Part shown: positions 1 to 8,236 of the stretch, piece by piece
How the letters are laid out: every line of letters starts with the position of its first letter
Numbering within the stretch: position 1 is the first letter of the stretch
Source of the DNA: Paenalcaligenes sp052103955
GTDB taxonomy: Bacteria; Pseudomonadota; Gammaproteobacteria; Burkholderiales; Burkholderiaceae_B
Length of the DNA: 64,000 bases
Assembly (NCBI GenBank): GCA_052103955.1
Contig: JBQELO010000003.1
Coordinates: 236,286-300,285, forward strand
Direction of reading: 5' to 3'
Program-made: the position numbers and the translations under genes
Notes under the pieces: model-generated
Told to the model about the DNA's origin: nothing
The model's input: the letters and a program-made list of their open reading frames with translations, nothing else
Database searches by the model: none

Positions 1-1
1 A

Positions 2-145
2 GTAGGTGATGTGATTGAAAGCGAAGGTTTACGCTTTGAGATCGTAGAAATGGTAGACCGCCGAGTCGGCGAGGTGCGCATCAGCCGCACAGACACTGAC
101 AGTGACCTAGAAGAAGCGTCTACAGTTACTCAGTCGTCAGACTGA
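2..145 (+). CDS. C-terminal end of a CorC/HlyC-type transporter-associated protein (partial)
   Basis: An open frame enters from the left edge and stops at the TGA at 143-145; about 47 residues are visible. The pattern (VGDVIESEGLRFEIVEMVD, then VGEVRISR) matches the end of the CorC_HlyC domain that closes CBS-domain hemolysin/CorC-like and some TerC-fused membrane proteins. It ends in an acidic, Ser/Thr-rich tail. Its last 16 bases overlap the 3' end of the convergent sensor kinase gene. The family assignment rests only on this short tail; the body of the gene lies outside the window. Confidence 0.6.
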   Translation, partial: VGDVIESEGLRFEIVEMVDRRVGEVRISRTDTDSDLEEASTVTQSSD

Positions 146-1251
146 ACGCGTTGACGGCGTAAACGTGTACCGATACGGGGACCTGGAAAAATAACCATAA
201 TCTGGGTTCCCGGAAAATGCGGACGGCTGTTTAACTTCACCCATGCTCCGTGCACTACCGCAATTTCTCTAACAATGGCTAACCCCAAGCCAGCGCCACG
301 GCCTTTGTGAGCTTGTGACGGCGAACGATAAAAAGCCTCGAACACCTGCTGCGCCTCTTGCTCTTGTATGCCCGTTCCATTGTCTTCTACCGCAAGCGAT
401 GGGGGATTGGCATTAATACGTATGGATAGCTGGTTGTTCCCACCCACACCATAGTTCAAGGCGTTATCGATCAGGTTAGATAACAACTCACCCAACAATA
501 TAGGATCAGCATCTATCCATACCGGCTGATCTGGTGCAATCAACTGCAACTGCATGCCCTTTTCTCGGGCAGAGGTGAACCACTCCCCTCCCGTGTTTCT
601 GGACCATTCACATAGATCCAGACGTTCTAGGCTATCACGCGGGCTGGTAGAGGCATCGGCTTTCGCCAACACCAACAACTGCTCACCCAACCGTATCATG
701 CGGTCTGAAATGCGTTTAATGCGCTCTGCACGTGTACGTACCTCATCAGGTAAGTTCTGCGCCAGCATTAACTCGGACTCCAAACGCAAGCTGCTTAATG
801 GCGTACGAAATTGGTGTGCTGCATGGCCTATAAAGCGTTTTTGAGCTTGCAGCGTATCATCCAATTGCGCCAGCAACGTGTTGACGTGCAAGACCAAAGG
901 CAATACCTCTTTAGGTACACCGGCCACATTCAATGGGCTGAGCGTTTCCTCTTCATCACGTTCGGTAATTTGTTCTGCTAAGTCGTGAATAGCCGCTAGC
1001 CCGCTACGTACGCCACGTATTAACACCCACGTAAACAACCCCACCAAAATCAGTTGGGTCAGTGCCATTGTCCAGAAAATGTCACGTAGCATCCATTCTT
1101 CAATCTGCATTTTGCGTGTCAGCATCCACGTGACAGCCAAATCCAGAATGACCAGCATGACTATAGGCGGCATCAGCCGCACCACTAAGTGGCGTGCTAA
1201 GCTGTTTTGCTGCCAGAACGCAGGAATGACGTTACGTTTTCTACGAGTCAC
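130..1251 (-). CDS. Sensor histidine kinase, TctE/QseC-like, with almost no periplasmic domain
   Basis: Membrane histidine kinase of 373 residues that should phosphorylate the response regulator encoded just upstream. Two membrane segments (about 22-45 and 59-79) are joined by only about a dozen residues. The dimerisation box has H146 in HAAHQFRTPLSSL, followed by an N-box (LLSNLIDNALNYG), a G1 box (VEDNGTGI), FEAFYR and a GRGAGLGL G2 box. Family members such as TctE or QseC usually carry a periplasmic sensor of 100 residues or more, which is missing here. The start overlaps the end of the regulator gene by 11 bp, indicating translational coupling. The signal is unknown; no tricarboxylate transporter lies nearby to confirm a Tct role. 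Confidence 0.9.
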   Translation of the reverse strand: MTRRKRNVIPAFWQQNSLARHLVVRLMPPIVMLVILDLAVTWMLTRKMQIEEWMLRDIFWTMALTQLILVGLFTWVLIRGVRSGLAAIHDLAEQITERDEEETLSPLNVAGVPKEVLPLVLHVNTLLAQLDDTLQAQKRFIGHAAHQFRTPLSSLRLESELMLAQNLPDEVRTRAERIKRISDRMIRLGEQLLVLAKADASTSPRDSLERLDLCEWSRNTGGEWFTSAREKGMQLQLIAPDQPVWIDADPILLGELLSNLIDNALNYGVGGNNQLSIRINANPPSLAVEDNGTGIQEQEAQQVFEAFYRSPSQAHKGRGAGLGLAIVREIAVVHGAWVKLNSRPHFPGTQIMVIFPGPRIGTRLRRQRVQSDD

Positions 1252-1915
1252 TGGAAAGCTCTAGTGAATACCCAAAGCCGCGCACCGTTTGAATTTGCAA
1301 CGGCAAACCCTCTAATCGTTTACGCAGCCTGTACACATACACCTCTACGGCATTTTCACTGAAGTCAGCATCATTGGCAGACAGCGACGCCACAATCTGC
1401 TGCTTCGTCACTACCTTACCTACTCTGGCCATCAGCATTTCTAATACAGAAAGCTCACGTACCGACAAGGCCAAGCGCTGGTTATGCACGCGCAGTTCGC
1501 GGCTCACCATATCAAATAGCAGAGGGCCTACCTCCAGCACAGACTGTGCCTGCCCAACACTGCGTCGTGCAAAAGCACGTATACGAGCCGCAAGCTCCGC
1601 CAGTTCAAAAGGTTTCACCACATAGTCGTCGGCACCGGCATCTAAGCCCGCTACTCTATCCTCCAACTCATCGCGCGCTGTCAGAATGAGCACAGGCACC
1701 GTCATCGCTTTTTGACGTATGTTGCGCAACCAATCTAAGCCGCTGATATCGGGTAGGTTTAAGTCCAGAATCACCAATTCGTATTCTGCCGCAGACAAGG
1801 CACTAAAACCTCCTGCACCATCAGCCTGCAAATCCACCGCATAGCCTTGGCTCATTAAGTACTCCTGCAATGCAGGCCCTAAACTGACATCATCTTCTAT
1901 AAGTAATAGACGCAT
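1241..1915 (-). CDS. OmpR-family response regulator (TctD/QseB-like)
   Basis: Two-component response regulator of 224 residues: receiver domain (about 1-115) followed by a winged-helix OmpR/PhoB DNA-binding domain (about 130-220, ending RGFGYSLE). The phospho-acceptor is D51 in VILDLNLPD, with the acidic pair at E7-D8-D9, T79 in LILTARD and the conserved K101 in VVKPF. It is the first gene of a two-gene operon with the sensor kinase. Its start lies just beyond the terminator of the exbD operon, so its promoter must sit in the narrow space after that hairpin or inside it. Target genes cannot be read from the sequence. Confidence 0.92.
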   Translation of the reverse strand: MRLLLIEDDVSLGPALQEYLMSQGYAVDLQADGAGGFSALSAAEYELVILDLNLPDISGLDWLRNIRQKAMTVPVLILTARDELEDRVAGLDAGADDYVVKPFELAELAARIRAFARRSVGQAQSVLEVGPLLFDMVSRELRVHNQRLALSVRELSVLEMLMARVGKVVTKQQIVASLSANDADFSENAVEVYVYRLRKRLEGLPLQIQTVRGFGYSLELSSDS

Positions 1916-1944
1916 ACGCGGATTTCACCGTGACTAGTAGGTGC

Positions 1945-1985
1945 TAAAAAGAAAAACCCCGCTGAGGCGTAAGCTTCAACGGGGT
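1945..1985 (-). terminator. Rho-independent terminator after exbD
   Basis: Near-perfect inverted repeat (ACCCCG...CGGGGT, about 13-bp arms with short mismatches) followed on the minus strand by a T-rich run. It closes the tonB-exbB-exbD operon. Confidence 0.85.
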
Positions 1986-2026
1986 GAATGCTGCCGCTAC
2001 TCTGCGGCTTAACAGCATAACGGATT

Positions 2027-2506
2027 TTACGGCGCAGCGGTATTACCCGCTGGCTTATCCGTTGCCGCAGCAGGAGCCGTAGCACCTTGCTCCGCACCAG
2101 GGCGCGTCACAAAACCTAAGCGCACCATACCTGCGGCTTTAGCCTTGCTCATTACCTGTGCCAAAATTTCGTAACGTGTTTCTTGATCAGCACGAATACG
2201 AATTTCTGGCTGTGGTTTTTCCTGAGCGTAAATAGCCAAGGTTTGAGTCAAGTCCTCCAGGGCAACCGGATCATTGTTCAAGAACAATGCGCCATCGAGG
2301 GTCACCGCCAAGTCTAAGGACTTAGCGTCTTTCTCTATAGGCTGAGCGGTGGCCTGAGGCAATTGCACTTTGATGCTATGCGTTAGCAACGGTGCGGTAA
2401 TCAGAAAAATCACCAGCAGCACCAACATCACGTCAATCAGCGGAACCATATTAATTTCGGCTGCTGTCTGTGATGAGGAACGGCTATCAAAGCTTCCAAA
2501 AGACAT
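2027..2506 (-). CDS. exbD: TonB-system energising protein ExbD
   Basis: ExbD/TolR family protein of 159 residues: one N-terminal membrane helix holding the essential proton-carrying aspartate D25 (NMVPLIDVMLVLLVIF), then a periplasmic domain and an Ala/Pro-rich tail. With ExbB it uses proton motive force to energise TonB in the inner membrane. It lies 2 bp after exbB and is last in the tonB-exbB-exbD operon. The order tonB first, and the linked Fur-box-like site, favour ExbD over the related TolR; no tolA, tolB or pal is present. Confidence 0.93.
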   Translation of the reverse strand: MSFGSFDSRSSSQTAAEINMVPLIDVMLVLLVIFLITAPLLTHSIKVQLPQATAQPIEKDAKSLDLAVTLDGALFLNNDPVALEDLTQTLAIYAQEKPQPEIRIRADQETRYEILAQVMSKAKAAGMVRLGFVTRPGAEQGATAPAAATDKPAGNTAAP

Positions 2507-2508
2507 GA

Positions 2509-3534
2509 TTATTCACCCCCTGCAGGTACAGGTGCTACAGATGCCCCTACGCCTACAGGTTCATCAACACGTGGTGCAGTACCAATAGGACCACGACCAT
2601 TACCATTTGAATCGGGCACTTGTTGGCCAGTAGTCAGGAAGGTAAACAAGTCATGAGCAAAAGCATCCAGTTTGGCCAAGTACACGCGGTTTGTACGCAC
2701 AAAGGCGTTGTATGCCAATACCGCAGGAATCGCTACAGCCAGACCCAAACCAGTCATGATCAGTGCCTCACCCACTGGGCCAGCAATTTTGTTCAAGGCC
2801 ACTTCTTCGGACAGACCAATATTAATCAACGCATGGTATACGCCCCACACCGTACCGAACAGACCCACAAACGGTGCAGTAGAACCCACGGATGCCAACA
2901 GCGTTAAGCCATTTTCTAGGCGTGCGGTTTCTTCATCAATGACTTTGCGCATAATGCGCATTACAAATGAATCAGTAGAACCTTTTTCTTCCAGCTTCAG
3001 CGCGCCGTAACGTGCATGATGATTGCGGGAATGAATAGCGTGGCTTGCCAAATGCGAAAAAGGTTCATTCGCACCGTGCGTAGCAATTTCGTTTTCTACT
3101 TGTTCTAACGAACTGGCTGCCCAGAACTCGCGCAGGAAGTTGTTTGAACGGCGTTTTAAGCGGTAGGACACAAAGGCTTTGGCAAAAATCAGATACCAGC
3201 TTGCCAACGACATCACGAGCAAAATCACAAATAGGCTTTTACCCACCATGTCACTTTGCGCAATGAAGTGCAACATACCAGTAGAGGCGGCCTCTTGTGT
3301 CATCACAGGAACATTTGCAGCACCAGCCAAGGCGGGGGCAATCATTTCTGTGGTTTGAGACAGTTCCACAGCCGCGCCAACTAGCGGTTGCGCAGCCTGA
3401 GCCGCAGCCTCTACTGCAGGCTGGGCTACATTCTGTGTCTGTATTGCCGCATCAACAAGGGGTTGAGCATCTGCTGTCGCTGCGCTCACCTGCGCCAGTC
3501 CTAGCAGAGCAGCCTCAAGAAGCTCCTGCATCAT
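2509..3534 (-). CDS. exbB: TonB-system proton channel protein ExbB
   Basis: MotA/TolQ/ExbB family channel of 341 residues. Residues 1-85 are an Ala/Gln/Val-rich extension, probably a signal or periplasmic N-terminus as in the longer ExbB form. A membrane helix near 100-125 (LFVILLVMSLASWYLIFAKA) follows, then a cytoplasmic loop, and two helices in the C-terminal third with the conserved LLASVGSTAPFVGLFGTVWG and GLGLAVAIPAVLAYNAF. It pairs with ExbD. It starts 9 bp after tonB. The C-terminal tail is Gly/Pro-rich and variable. Confidence 0.93.
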   Translation of the reverse strand: MMQELLEAALLGLAQVSAATADAQPLVDAAIQTQNVAQPAVEAAAQAAQPLVGAAVELSQTTEMIAPALAGAANVPVMTQEAASTGMLHFIAQSDMVGKSLFVILLVMSLASWYLIFAKAFVSYRLKRRSNNFLREFWAASSLEQVENEIATHGANEPFSHLASHAIHSRNHHARYGALKLEEKGSTDSFVMRIMRKVIDEETARLENGLTLLASVGSTAPFVGLFGTVWGVYHALINIGLSEEVALNKIAGPVGEALIMTGLGLAVAIPAVLAYNAFVRTNRVYLAKLDAFAHDLFTFLTTGQQVPDSNGNGRGPIGTAPRVDEPVGVGASVAPVPAGGE

Positions 3535-3543
3535 ATTTACGTC

Positions 3544-4350
3544 CTATAAAACAAAGTCAAATGGGATATCGGCCATAGCACGATATGCCACGCCATTTTC
3601 AGTATAAGGTTTGAATTGCGCACGACGTACCGCACTAATCGCAGCATCATCCAATCGGCTATGCCCTGATGAAGTACGCACACTCACATCAATCACCGAA
3701 CCTTCAGTGGAGATTAATACGCGCACAATCACACGCCCCTGTTCACGTCTACGTTCTGACGCACGTGGGTATACAGGCTGCGGGGGCGGCCCTAAGTAAT
3801 TCACTTGGCTAATTACTCTAGGCCTATTCGGGTCTACGGTTTGTGCCGCTTGCTGGCCGCCTGACTGCGTTGTTGCGGGTGTTTCTGTAGCCACATTACG
3901 CGTGGCAGGGGCTGCGGGTTGTTCTACCGGCTCAGGTCTAGGCGTAGGCTCTGGACGTGGCTGCGGTTTTGGTTTGGGCTTTGGCTTAGGTTTAGGCTGA
4001 ACAACTGGCTCAGGAATCACAGGGTCTTCGACCACAGGCTCTGGCTCAGGTTCTGGCTCTACTTCTTCTTCCGGTTCGGGCTCCGGCTCTTCTTCTACCA
4101 CTTCTTCGGGTTCTGGCGGCTGTTCAATTTCCGCTTGTGCCAATTGTGGTTCACCGGGATCAGGATCAGGAAACTCTAAGAGGTCCACCCCAACAATTTG
4201 CTCCATGGCCGGTTCGCCAACCATTTTGGGCTCATCACTCATGAACACGGTGGCCAAAACACCTGCATGTAAACCCAGAGCTATAGCGAGCGCTGTGCCT
4301 TTGAGGATCCAGCGGGAGCTACCGGTATAGGAGGTGTGAAGCTGCTGCAT
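3544..4350 (-). CDS. tonB: Energy transducer TonB
   Basis: TonB links inner-membrane ExbBD to outer-membrane TonB-dependent receptors for iron-siderophore or haem uptake. An N-terminal membrane anchor (about 15-37) is followed by a long Pro-rich periplasmic spacer in which a Glu-Pro stretch is followed by a Lys-Pro stretch (about 80-150). The C-terminal TonB domain (about 190-268) has YPRASERRREQGRVIVRV and RRAQFKPY. I take the ATG at 4350; a TTG two codons upstream is possible. First gene of the operon, with a Fur-box match about 70 bp upstream. No TonB-dependent receptor lies in the window. Confidence 0.92.
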   Translation of the reverse strand: MQQLHTSYTGSSRWILKGTALAIALGLHAGVLATVFMSDEPKMVGEPAMEQIVGVDLLEFPDPDPGEPQLAQAEIEQPPEPEEVVEEEPEPEPEEEVEPEPEPEPVVEDPVIPEPVVQPKPKPKPKPKPQPRPEPTPRPEPVEQPAAPATRNVATETPATTQSGGQQAAQTVDPNRPRVISQVNYLGPPPQPVYPRASERRREQGRVIVRVLISTEGSVIDVSVRTSSGHSRLDDAAISAVRRAQFKPYTENGVAYRAMADIPFDFVL

Positions 4351-4416
4351 AATCAATTCAGGAAATGTTAGCCCACTAAGTTGGGAACATGCTTAAAAGC
4401 AAAACGCCATAATAAC

Positions 4417-4435
4417 AGTAATGCTAACTATTCTC
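4417..4435. promoter_or_regulatory. Probable Fur box upstream of tonB
   Basis: The 19-mer AGTAATGCTAACTATTCTC matches the classical Fur consensus at 13 of 19 positions by my count. It lies about 70 bp before tonB, where iron-dependent repression is expected. Confidence 0.6.
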
Positions 4436-4442
4436 AATAACA

Positions 4443-4484
4443 GAATAAAGAAAAGCGAGAATAGATAGTTGTCTATTCTCGCTT
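4443..4484 (-). terminator. Terminator after cysA
   Basis: Perfect 13-bp inverted repeat (AAGCGAGAATAGA and its complement, 6-nt loop) with a T-rich tail on the minus strand, immediately after the cysA stop. Confidence 0.85.
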
Positions 4485-4496
4485 CTGACGTGCTGT

Positions 4497-5558
4497 TTAT
4501 GCAGGGAAAACTTTAAATTTCCGTGGCCTAGCAACAGCTTGCATGCCTTCTTTTAACGCTAAACCAGCCCAAGTAAGCTGGTCGAATTCCACTTCCCACG
4601 ACTGATCCTGATGCGGTAATTTCAATTCAGCACGCACCATTCCACCTAAAGGAATGACTCTATCTATATGTACCGATACACCAGAAGCCGATGTAGTGTT
4701 TAGCAATTCAATATCGTGGGGGCGCACAAAACCCACCACATTACCTTCTTTTTGGGCTGGGTCTAATGCTACAGAAAACTGTCCTAAATTAGGATCTGCT
4801 TTAAAGGTTCCCGATTGCAAAATACCCGGCAGTCTATTCGCGGCACCTAAAAACTCATACACAAAAGGCGACGCTGGATGCTCATACACTTCTTGCGGAT
4901 TACCTTGTTGTTCTACATGCCCTTTATTCAACACCACAATACGGTCAGCAACCTCAATGGCTTCTTCTTGGTCGTGTGTGACAAATAAGGTACTGATGTG
5001 TAACTCGTCATGTAACCGACGTAACCAGCTACGCAACTCTTTACGTACTTTAGCGTCCAACGCACCAAAAGGCTCATCTAACAGCAGTACTTTAGGTTCT
5101 ACCGCCAACGCGCGTGCCAAGGCTATACGTTGACGCTGACCACCCGACAGAGCCGCCGGATAGCGATCGCCCAACCAGTCCAGTTGCACCAATTCCAACA
5201 GTGCTTTGACACGGCGTTTAATCTCGGCTTCGTCCAAGCGCTCTTTACGTGGTTTTACCCGTAGGCCAAACGCTACGTTATCAAACACCGTCATGTGTCT
5301 AAACAACGCATAGTGCTGAAACACAAAGCCCACTTGGCGCTCGCGTGTGCCTACCGTTGCCATATCTTGGCCATTAATCACCACTTGCCCCGCGTCAGCG
5401 TGCTCTAGGCCAGCCACAATGCGCAACAACGTGGTTTTACCGCAGCCAGAAGGGCCCAGCAAAGCGACTAACTCGCCATCGGGAAAATCCAACGAGACAT
5501 TGTTTAACGCGGTAAATGAACCAAACTGTTTACGTAAATTCCGTACTTCTATACTCAT
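4497..5558 (-). CDS. cysA: Sulfate/thiosulfate ABC transporter ATPase CysA
   Basis: ABC ATPase that drives sulfate and thiosulfate import. Walker A is GPSGCGKTT, the signature LSGGQRQR and Walker B VLLLDEPFGALD; the C-terminal regulatory domain (about 230-353) has the CysA-type GFVRPHDIEL. The ATG at 5558 (MSIEVRNLRKQFG) is chosen because homologues begin there; an upstream TTG at 5600 would add 14 residues unlike the family. CysA is normally last in cysPUWA, but no binding protein or permease gene lies nearby: upstream is a 270-bp gap and a divergent porin-like gene. It is therefore an orphan ATPase, served by permeases elsewhere or left by a rearrangement. Confidence 0.88.
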   Translation of the reverse strand: MSIEVRNLRKQFGSFTALNNVSLDFPDGELVALLGPSGCGKTTLLRIVAGLEHADAGQVVINGQDMATVGTRERQVGFVFQHYALFRHMTVFDNVAFGLRVKPRKERLDEAEIKRRVKALLELVQLDWLGDRYPAALSGGQRQRIALARALAVEPKVLLLDEPFGALDAKVRKELRSWLRRLHDELHISTLFVTHDQEEAIEVADRIVVLNKGHVEQQGNPQEVYEHPASPFVYEFLGAANRLPGILQSGTFKADPNLGQFSVALDPAQKEGNVVGFVRPHDIELLNTTSASGVSVHIDRVIPLGGMVRAELKLPHQDQSWEVEFDQLTWAGLALKEGMQAVARPRKFKVFPA

Positions 5559-5828
5559 GAGTACATCTCGGTGAGCGTGATCAAAAGCCAAGTCTATCAA
5601 GGCCCTTCATATTCAAGAACGAATAAATTAATTTTTACTTATTACTTTTAGATCTTTAGAACTCACACGAAACATGTCAAGCAAAAGAAAAAACTCTTAA
5701 CAACACAATACGAATAGCGCGTCGCTTTGATGCATAAAACACGGTAATATAAGGGGGCTACGATACAGAGTGTGGCAGCCTAGATGCTTGCCCTCTGCCT
5801 ATCATCACTTACCAAATTCTTTTTTATC

Positions 5829-6602
5829 ATGTCTGTATATTCATTTGCGCGCAAAACACTGCTGTGCTCCACCGCAGCGCTAACACTAGGTCTGGTATCC
5901 ACTGGACTCTACGCTAAAAATACCATTGGTGTGGGTGTAGGGTTCATTCCTAAGTACGAAGGTGCGGAAGATTACCGTGCACTTCCCTCCCCTATCATTG
6001 ACTACAAAAACGGCAATTTCTTCATCTCCCCACGCGCTGGTCTACCTAGCGCTGGTTGGCAAACTGCCATTACCAATGACTGGACTGCTGGTGTATTTGT
6101 AGGCATGGGTCTGGGCCGTCGCGCCAGCATGTCCTCCCACCTAACGGGTACTGATCGCATTAAATTCCACGGTAATGCTGGTGTGTTCACAGAATGGCGT
6201 CCTGGCGACTGGGCCTTAGGCGCTGCCTACTACCAAGCTTTGCACAATGGTTACGGTGGTGTGGCTGAGTTCCGTGGCTCCTACCAAGTATGGTCCGCAG
6301 CAGGCACAACATTCCGCGTGGGCGCAAACACCGAATGGGCCAGTGGCGATTCCATGAAAACCTTCTTCGGCGTGAAGCAACATGAAGCCAATGCTAGTGG
6401 TGGCCGTTTAACACGCTACAACCCATCCTCTGGTTTTAAATCCGCTTCCATTTTTGGTACATGGAACCAAGAACTGAGCCAAAACTGGAATCTGGTTGGT
6501 GTGCTAGGCTTTAAACGCTTGTTAGGTGATGCCGCGGATAGCCCAATCGTAGAAGATAAATCCAGCGTGTTTGGTAGCGTAGGTGTGACCTACTCGTTCT
6601 AA
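5829..6602 (+). CDS. MipA/OmpV family outer-membrane protein
   Basis: Outer-membrane beta-barrel protein of 257 residues from the ATG at 5829. That start gives a clean signal peptide (MSVYSFARKTLLCSTAALTL, cleavage near LYA-KN); the longer frame from 5784 would bury it. The mature part begins with the family hallmark NTIGVGVGFIPKYEGAEDYR and ends with a C-terminal Phe (VGVTYSF), typical for BAM-inserted barrels. MipA is a scaffold for murein synthesis in E. coli and OmpV an outer-membrane protein in Vibrio; which role applies is not decidable. Monocistronic, with a terminator 50 bp downstream. Confidence 0.88.
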   Translation: MSVYSFARKTLLCSTAALTLGLVSTGLYAKNTIGVGVGFIPKYEGAEDYRALPSPIIDYKNGNFFISPRAGLPSAGWQTAITNDWTAGVFVGMGLGRRASMSSHLTGTDRIKFHGNAGVFTEWRPGDWALGAAYYQALHNGYGGVAEFRGSYQVWSAAGTTFRVGANTEWASGDSMKTFFGVKQHEANASGGRLTRYNPSSGFKSASIFGTWNQELSQNWNLVGVLGFKRLLGDAADSPIVEDKSSVFGSVGVTYSF

Positions 6603-6654
6603 GGCCGCTTCCTTGCCGCTTAGTAACACAGGGCGGCCATTGATCAGCCCTAGT

Positions 6655-6684
6655 AAAAAGAGCCTCTGCATGAGGCTCTTTTTT
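6655..6684. terminator. Bidirectional terminator after the MipA-like gene
   Basis: AAAAAGAGCCTC, a 5-nt loop and GAGGCTCTTTTTT: 12-bp perfect stem with A and T runs on its two sides, so it can act in both directions. Confidence 0.9.
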
Positions 6685-6698
6685 ATGCGCCAACCTAG

Positions 6699-7132
6699 AG
6701 CCAAGCCTGCTGTGAAGTAATCATTGGCCGTACTACGCATTACAACAGTGGCGAGCAGGCCTTGCTAAGCACCATCAATGCCTTCAACATTAAGCTCATA
6801 GACCAAGTCGCCGATGGCTGCTTAACCAACCCTTCCGCCTTACTAGACAAAATGGAAGGAGCGCTACGGTGCCGCATGCCACGCAAAATCCGTCTGGAGA
6901 CAGCACACTGATCGTGCACCTCTACGAGGTACGCCAAGAATTATTAACTGGCCCTAAAAGCGATATGCAAGCTAGGTTAGAAACTGCCACCGAGGCAGCC
7001 GCACACTCTGCTTATGTAGACATATCACGCGCCAAAGACCGTATTTTCGCAAGCTTCCCTGCCATCAAACAGGAGTTTGATGCTCAACGATGTAGAGGCC
7101 CTTCAACACCGCCTAGACTCAAGCCGCCTTAG
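6699..7132 (+). pseudogene. Degenerate coding remnant, function unknown
   Basis: Two partial reading frames in different registers abut here. The first (6699-6911) has no start codon near its beginning and reads protein-like (ALLSTINAFNIKLIDQVADG) up to a TGA. The second (6869-7132) reads STLIVHLYEVRQELL and continues to a terminator. Together they look like one alpha-helical gene of about 120-140 residues broken by a frameshift near 6870. I do not recognise the family. The alternative is that only the second frame, 87 residues from an ATG at 6869, is expressed. Confidence 0.4.
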
Positions 7133-7143
7133 GGCGGTTTTTG
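7121..7143 (+). terminator. Short terminator after the gene remnant
   Basis: AAGCCGCC-TTAG-GGCGGTTTTT: G+C-rich stem followed by T residues on the plus strand. Confidence 0.7.
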
Positions 7144-7202
7144 TCTCAATGACTAGCATGGGTTACCCTCCCCATGCGCCATCCTACGCAGTTGCTGCGC
7201 AG

Positions 7203-7240
7203 AAAACAAAAAAGCCCTGACGCTTTCACGTTAGGGCTTT
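7203..7240 (-). terminator. Terminator after the downstream tRNA-Val gene
   Basis: 12-bp stem AAAGCCCTGACG/CGTTAGGGCTTT (one G-T pair, 6-nt loop) followed by a T run on the minus strand. The same hairpin recurs after the other tRNA-Val copy. Confidence 0.88.
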
Positions 7241-7268
7241 ACTGTGTTTGGTTAGTCTTCAAATCAAA

Positions 7269-7344
7269 TGGTGGGTGCTGAGGGGATCGAACCCCCGACC
7301 TACGCCTTGTAAGGGCGCCGCTCTACCAGCTGAGCTAAGCACCC
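7269..7344 (-). tRNA. tRNA-Val (anticodon UAC), copy 1
   Basis: Full cloverleaf of 76 nt with encoded CCA: acceptor GGGTGCT/AGCACCC, D-arm GCTC...GAGC, anticodon loop CTTACAA and T-loop GTTCGAT. Reads valine codon GUA. It has its own promoter and terminator. Confidence 0.97.
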
Positions 7345-7585
7345 ATTTGGTTTGCTTCGTACTGAACCAAGAACATAACTATAGTATAGATTTGAAACCT
7401 TCGTCAAGAGAAAAATGCATTTTTTTCTAAACTAGTTTACATACCTTAGTAATCTCTACGCTTAGTAAGCGTGCTGCGCCTCTCAGCCCCCAAACTACTA
7501 CCTTGCCTCTAGCGCAAGAAGGTTGACGACGTATTTCATACAGCAGCACACTGCCACAACGCCTACGTAAATCCACAGGCAACAC
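7345..7585. other. Spacer between the two tRNA-Val units
   Basis: No credible gene. It holds the promoter of copy 1 at one end; the rest shows no recognisable element. Confidence 0.6.
7378..7407 (-). promoter_or_regulatory. Sigma-70 promoter of tRNA-Val copy 1
   Basis: On the minus strand TTGACG, an 18-bp spacer and TATAGT, placed about 35 bp before the tRNA 5' end. Confidence 0.65.
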
Positions 7586-7625
7586 CAAAAACAAAAAAGC
7601 CCTGACGCTTTCACGTTAGGGCTTT
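7586..7625 (-). terminator. Terminator after the upstream tRNA-Val gene
   Basis: Identical in stem and loop to the hairpin at 7211-7240, so the tRNA and terminator form one duplicated unit. Confidence 0.88.
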
Positions 7626-7654
7626 ACTTTGCTTGGTTTTCACATCAAATCAAA

Positions 7655-7730
7655 TGGTGGGTGCTGAGGGGATCGAACCCCCGACCTACGCCTTGTAAGG
7701 GCGCCGCTCTACCAGCTGAGCTAAGCACCC
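7655..7730 (-). tRNA. tRNA-Val (anticodon UAC), copy 2
   Basis: Sequence identical to the copy at 7269-7344: 76 nt, encoded CCA, anticodon loop CTTACAA. It lies between hupB and the first copy. Confidence 0.97.
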
Positions 7731-7763
7731 ATTTGGTTTGTTGTGTTACGAACCAGAAACAGA

Positions 7764-7792
7764 AGTATAGGATCGTTTTACAAACCTTGCAA
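7764..7792 (-). promoter_or_regulatory. Sigma-70 promoter of tRNA-Val copy 2
   Basis: On the minus strand TTGCAA, 17-bp spacer, TATACT, about 34 bp before the tRNA. It sits just after the hupB stop codon. Confidence 0.7.
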
Positions 7793-7810
7793 GTACTTTT
7801 TGAAAGATTT

Positions 7811-8083
7811 TTAATTTACTGCATCTTTCAGTGCTTTGCCTGGACGGAACTTAGGCACAACAGCTTTTTCGATCTCGATTGTTTCGCCTGTACGTGGGTT
7901 ACGGCCTGTACGAGCAGCGCGCTCGGATACAGCAAAAGTACCGAAACCTACCAGCGTTACGGTGTCCTTTTCTTTTAATGTGGTGGTAACCGCATCGATG
8001 AACGCATCCAATGCGCGTCCAGCATCTGCTTTGGACAGGTCAGCCTTGTTAGAAATGAAGTCGATAAGCTCGGTTTTGTTCAT
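7811..8083 (-). CDS. hupB: DNA-binding protein HU
   Basis: HU/IHF-family nucleoid protein of exactly 90 residues that bends DNA non-specifically as a dimer. It begins MNKTELIDFISNKADLSKAD and carries the DNA-binding arm with RTGRNPRTGE and the conserved Pro, ending VPKFRPGKALKDAVN. The sequence is close to Burkholderiales HU and unlike IHF alpha or beta. It is transcribed alone; the two tRNA-Val genes follow on the same strand, each with its own promoter. Confidence 0.97.
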   Translation of the reverse strand: MNKTELIDFISNKADLSKADAGRALDAFIDAVTTTLKEKDTVTLVGFGTFAVSERAARTGRNPRTGETIEIEKAVVPKFRPGKALKDAVN

Positions 8084-8236
8084 TTAAGGAATACCCCTGA
8101 TGTTTGTAATTGCCGCCCACAAAATTCGGAACAGCTTAAGCTAAAAAATAGCCACGCCTTTCAAGTGCACATAGCGCCCTAAAAACTTGAGCGCTGTACC
8201 TGACGGTTCATGATGTGTCTCGTAGCGAGCTAAGCC

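Noticed and set aside
3919..4179. Aromatic and Arg-rich ORF opposite tonB
   Set aside because: Antisense shadow of the repetitive Pro-Glu/Pro-Lys codons of tonB.
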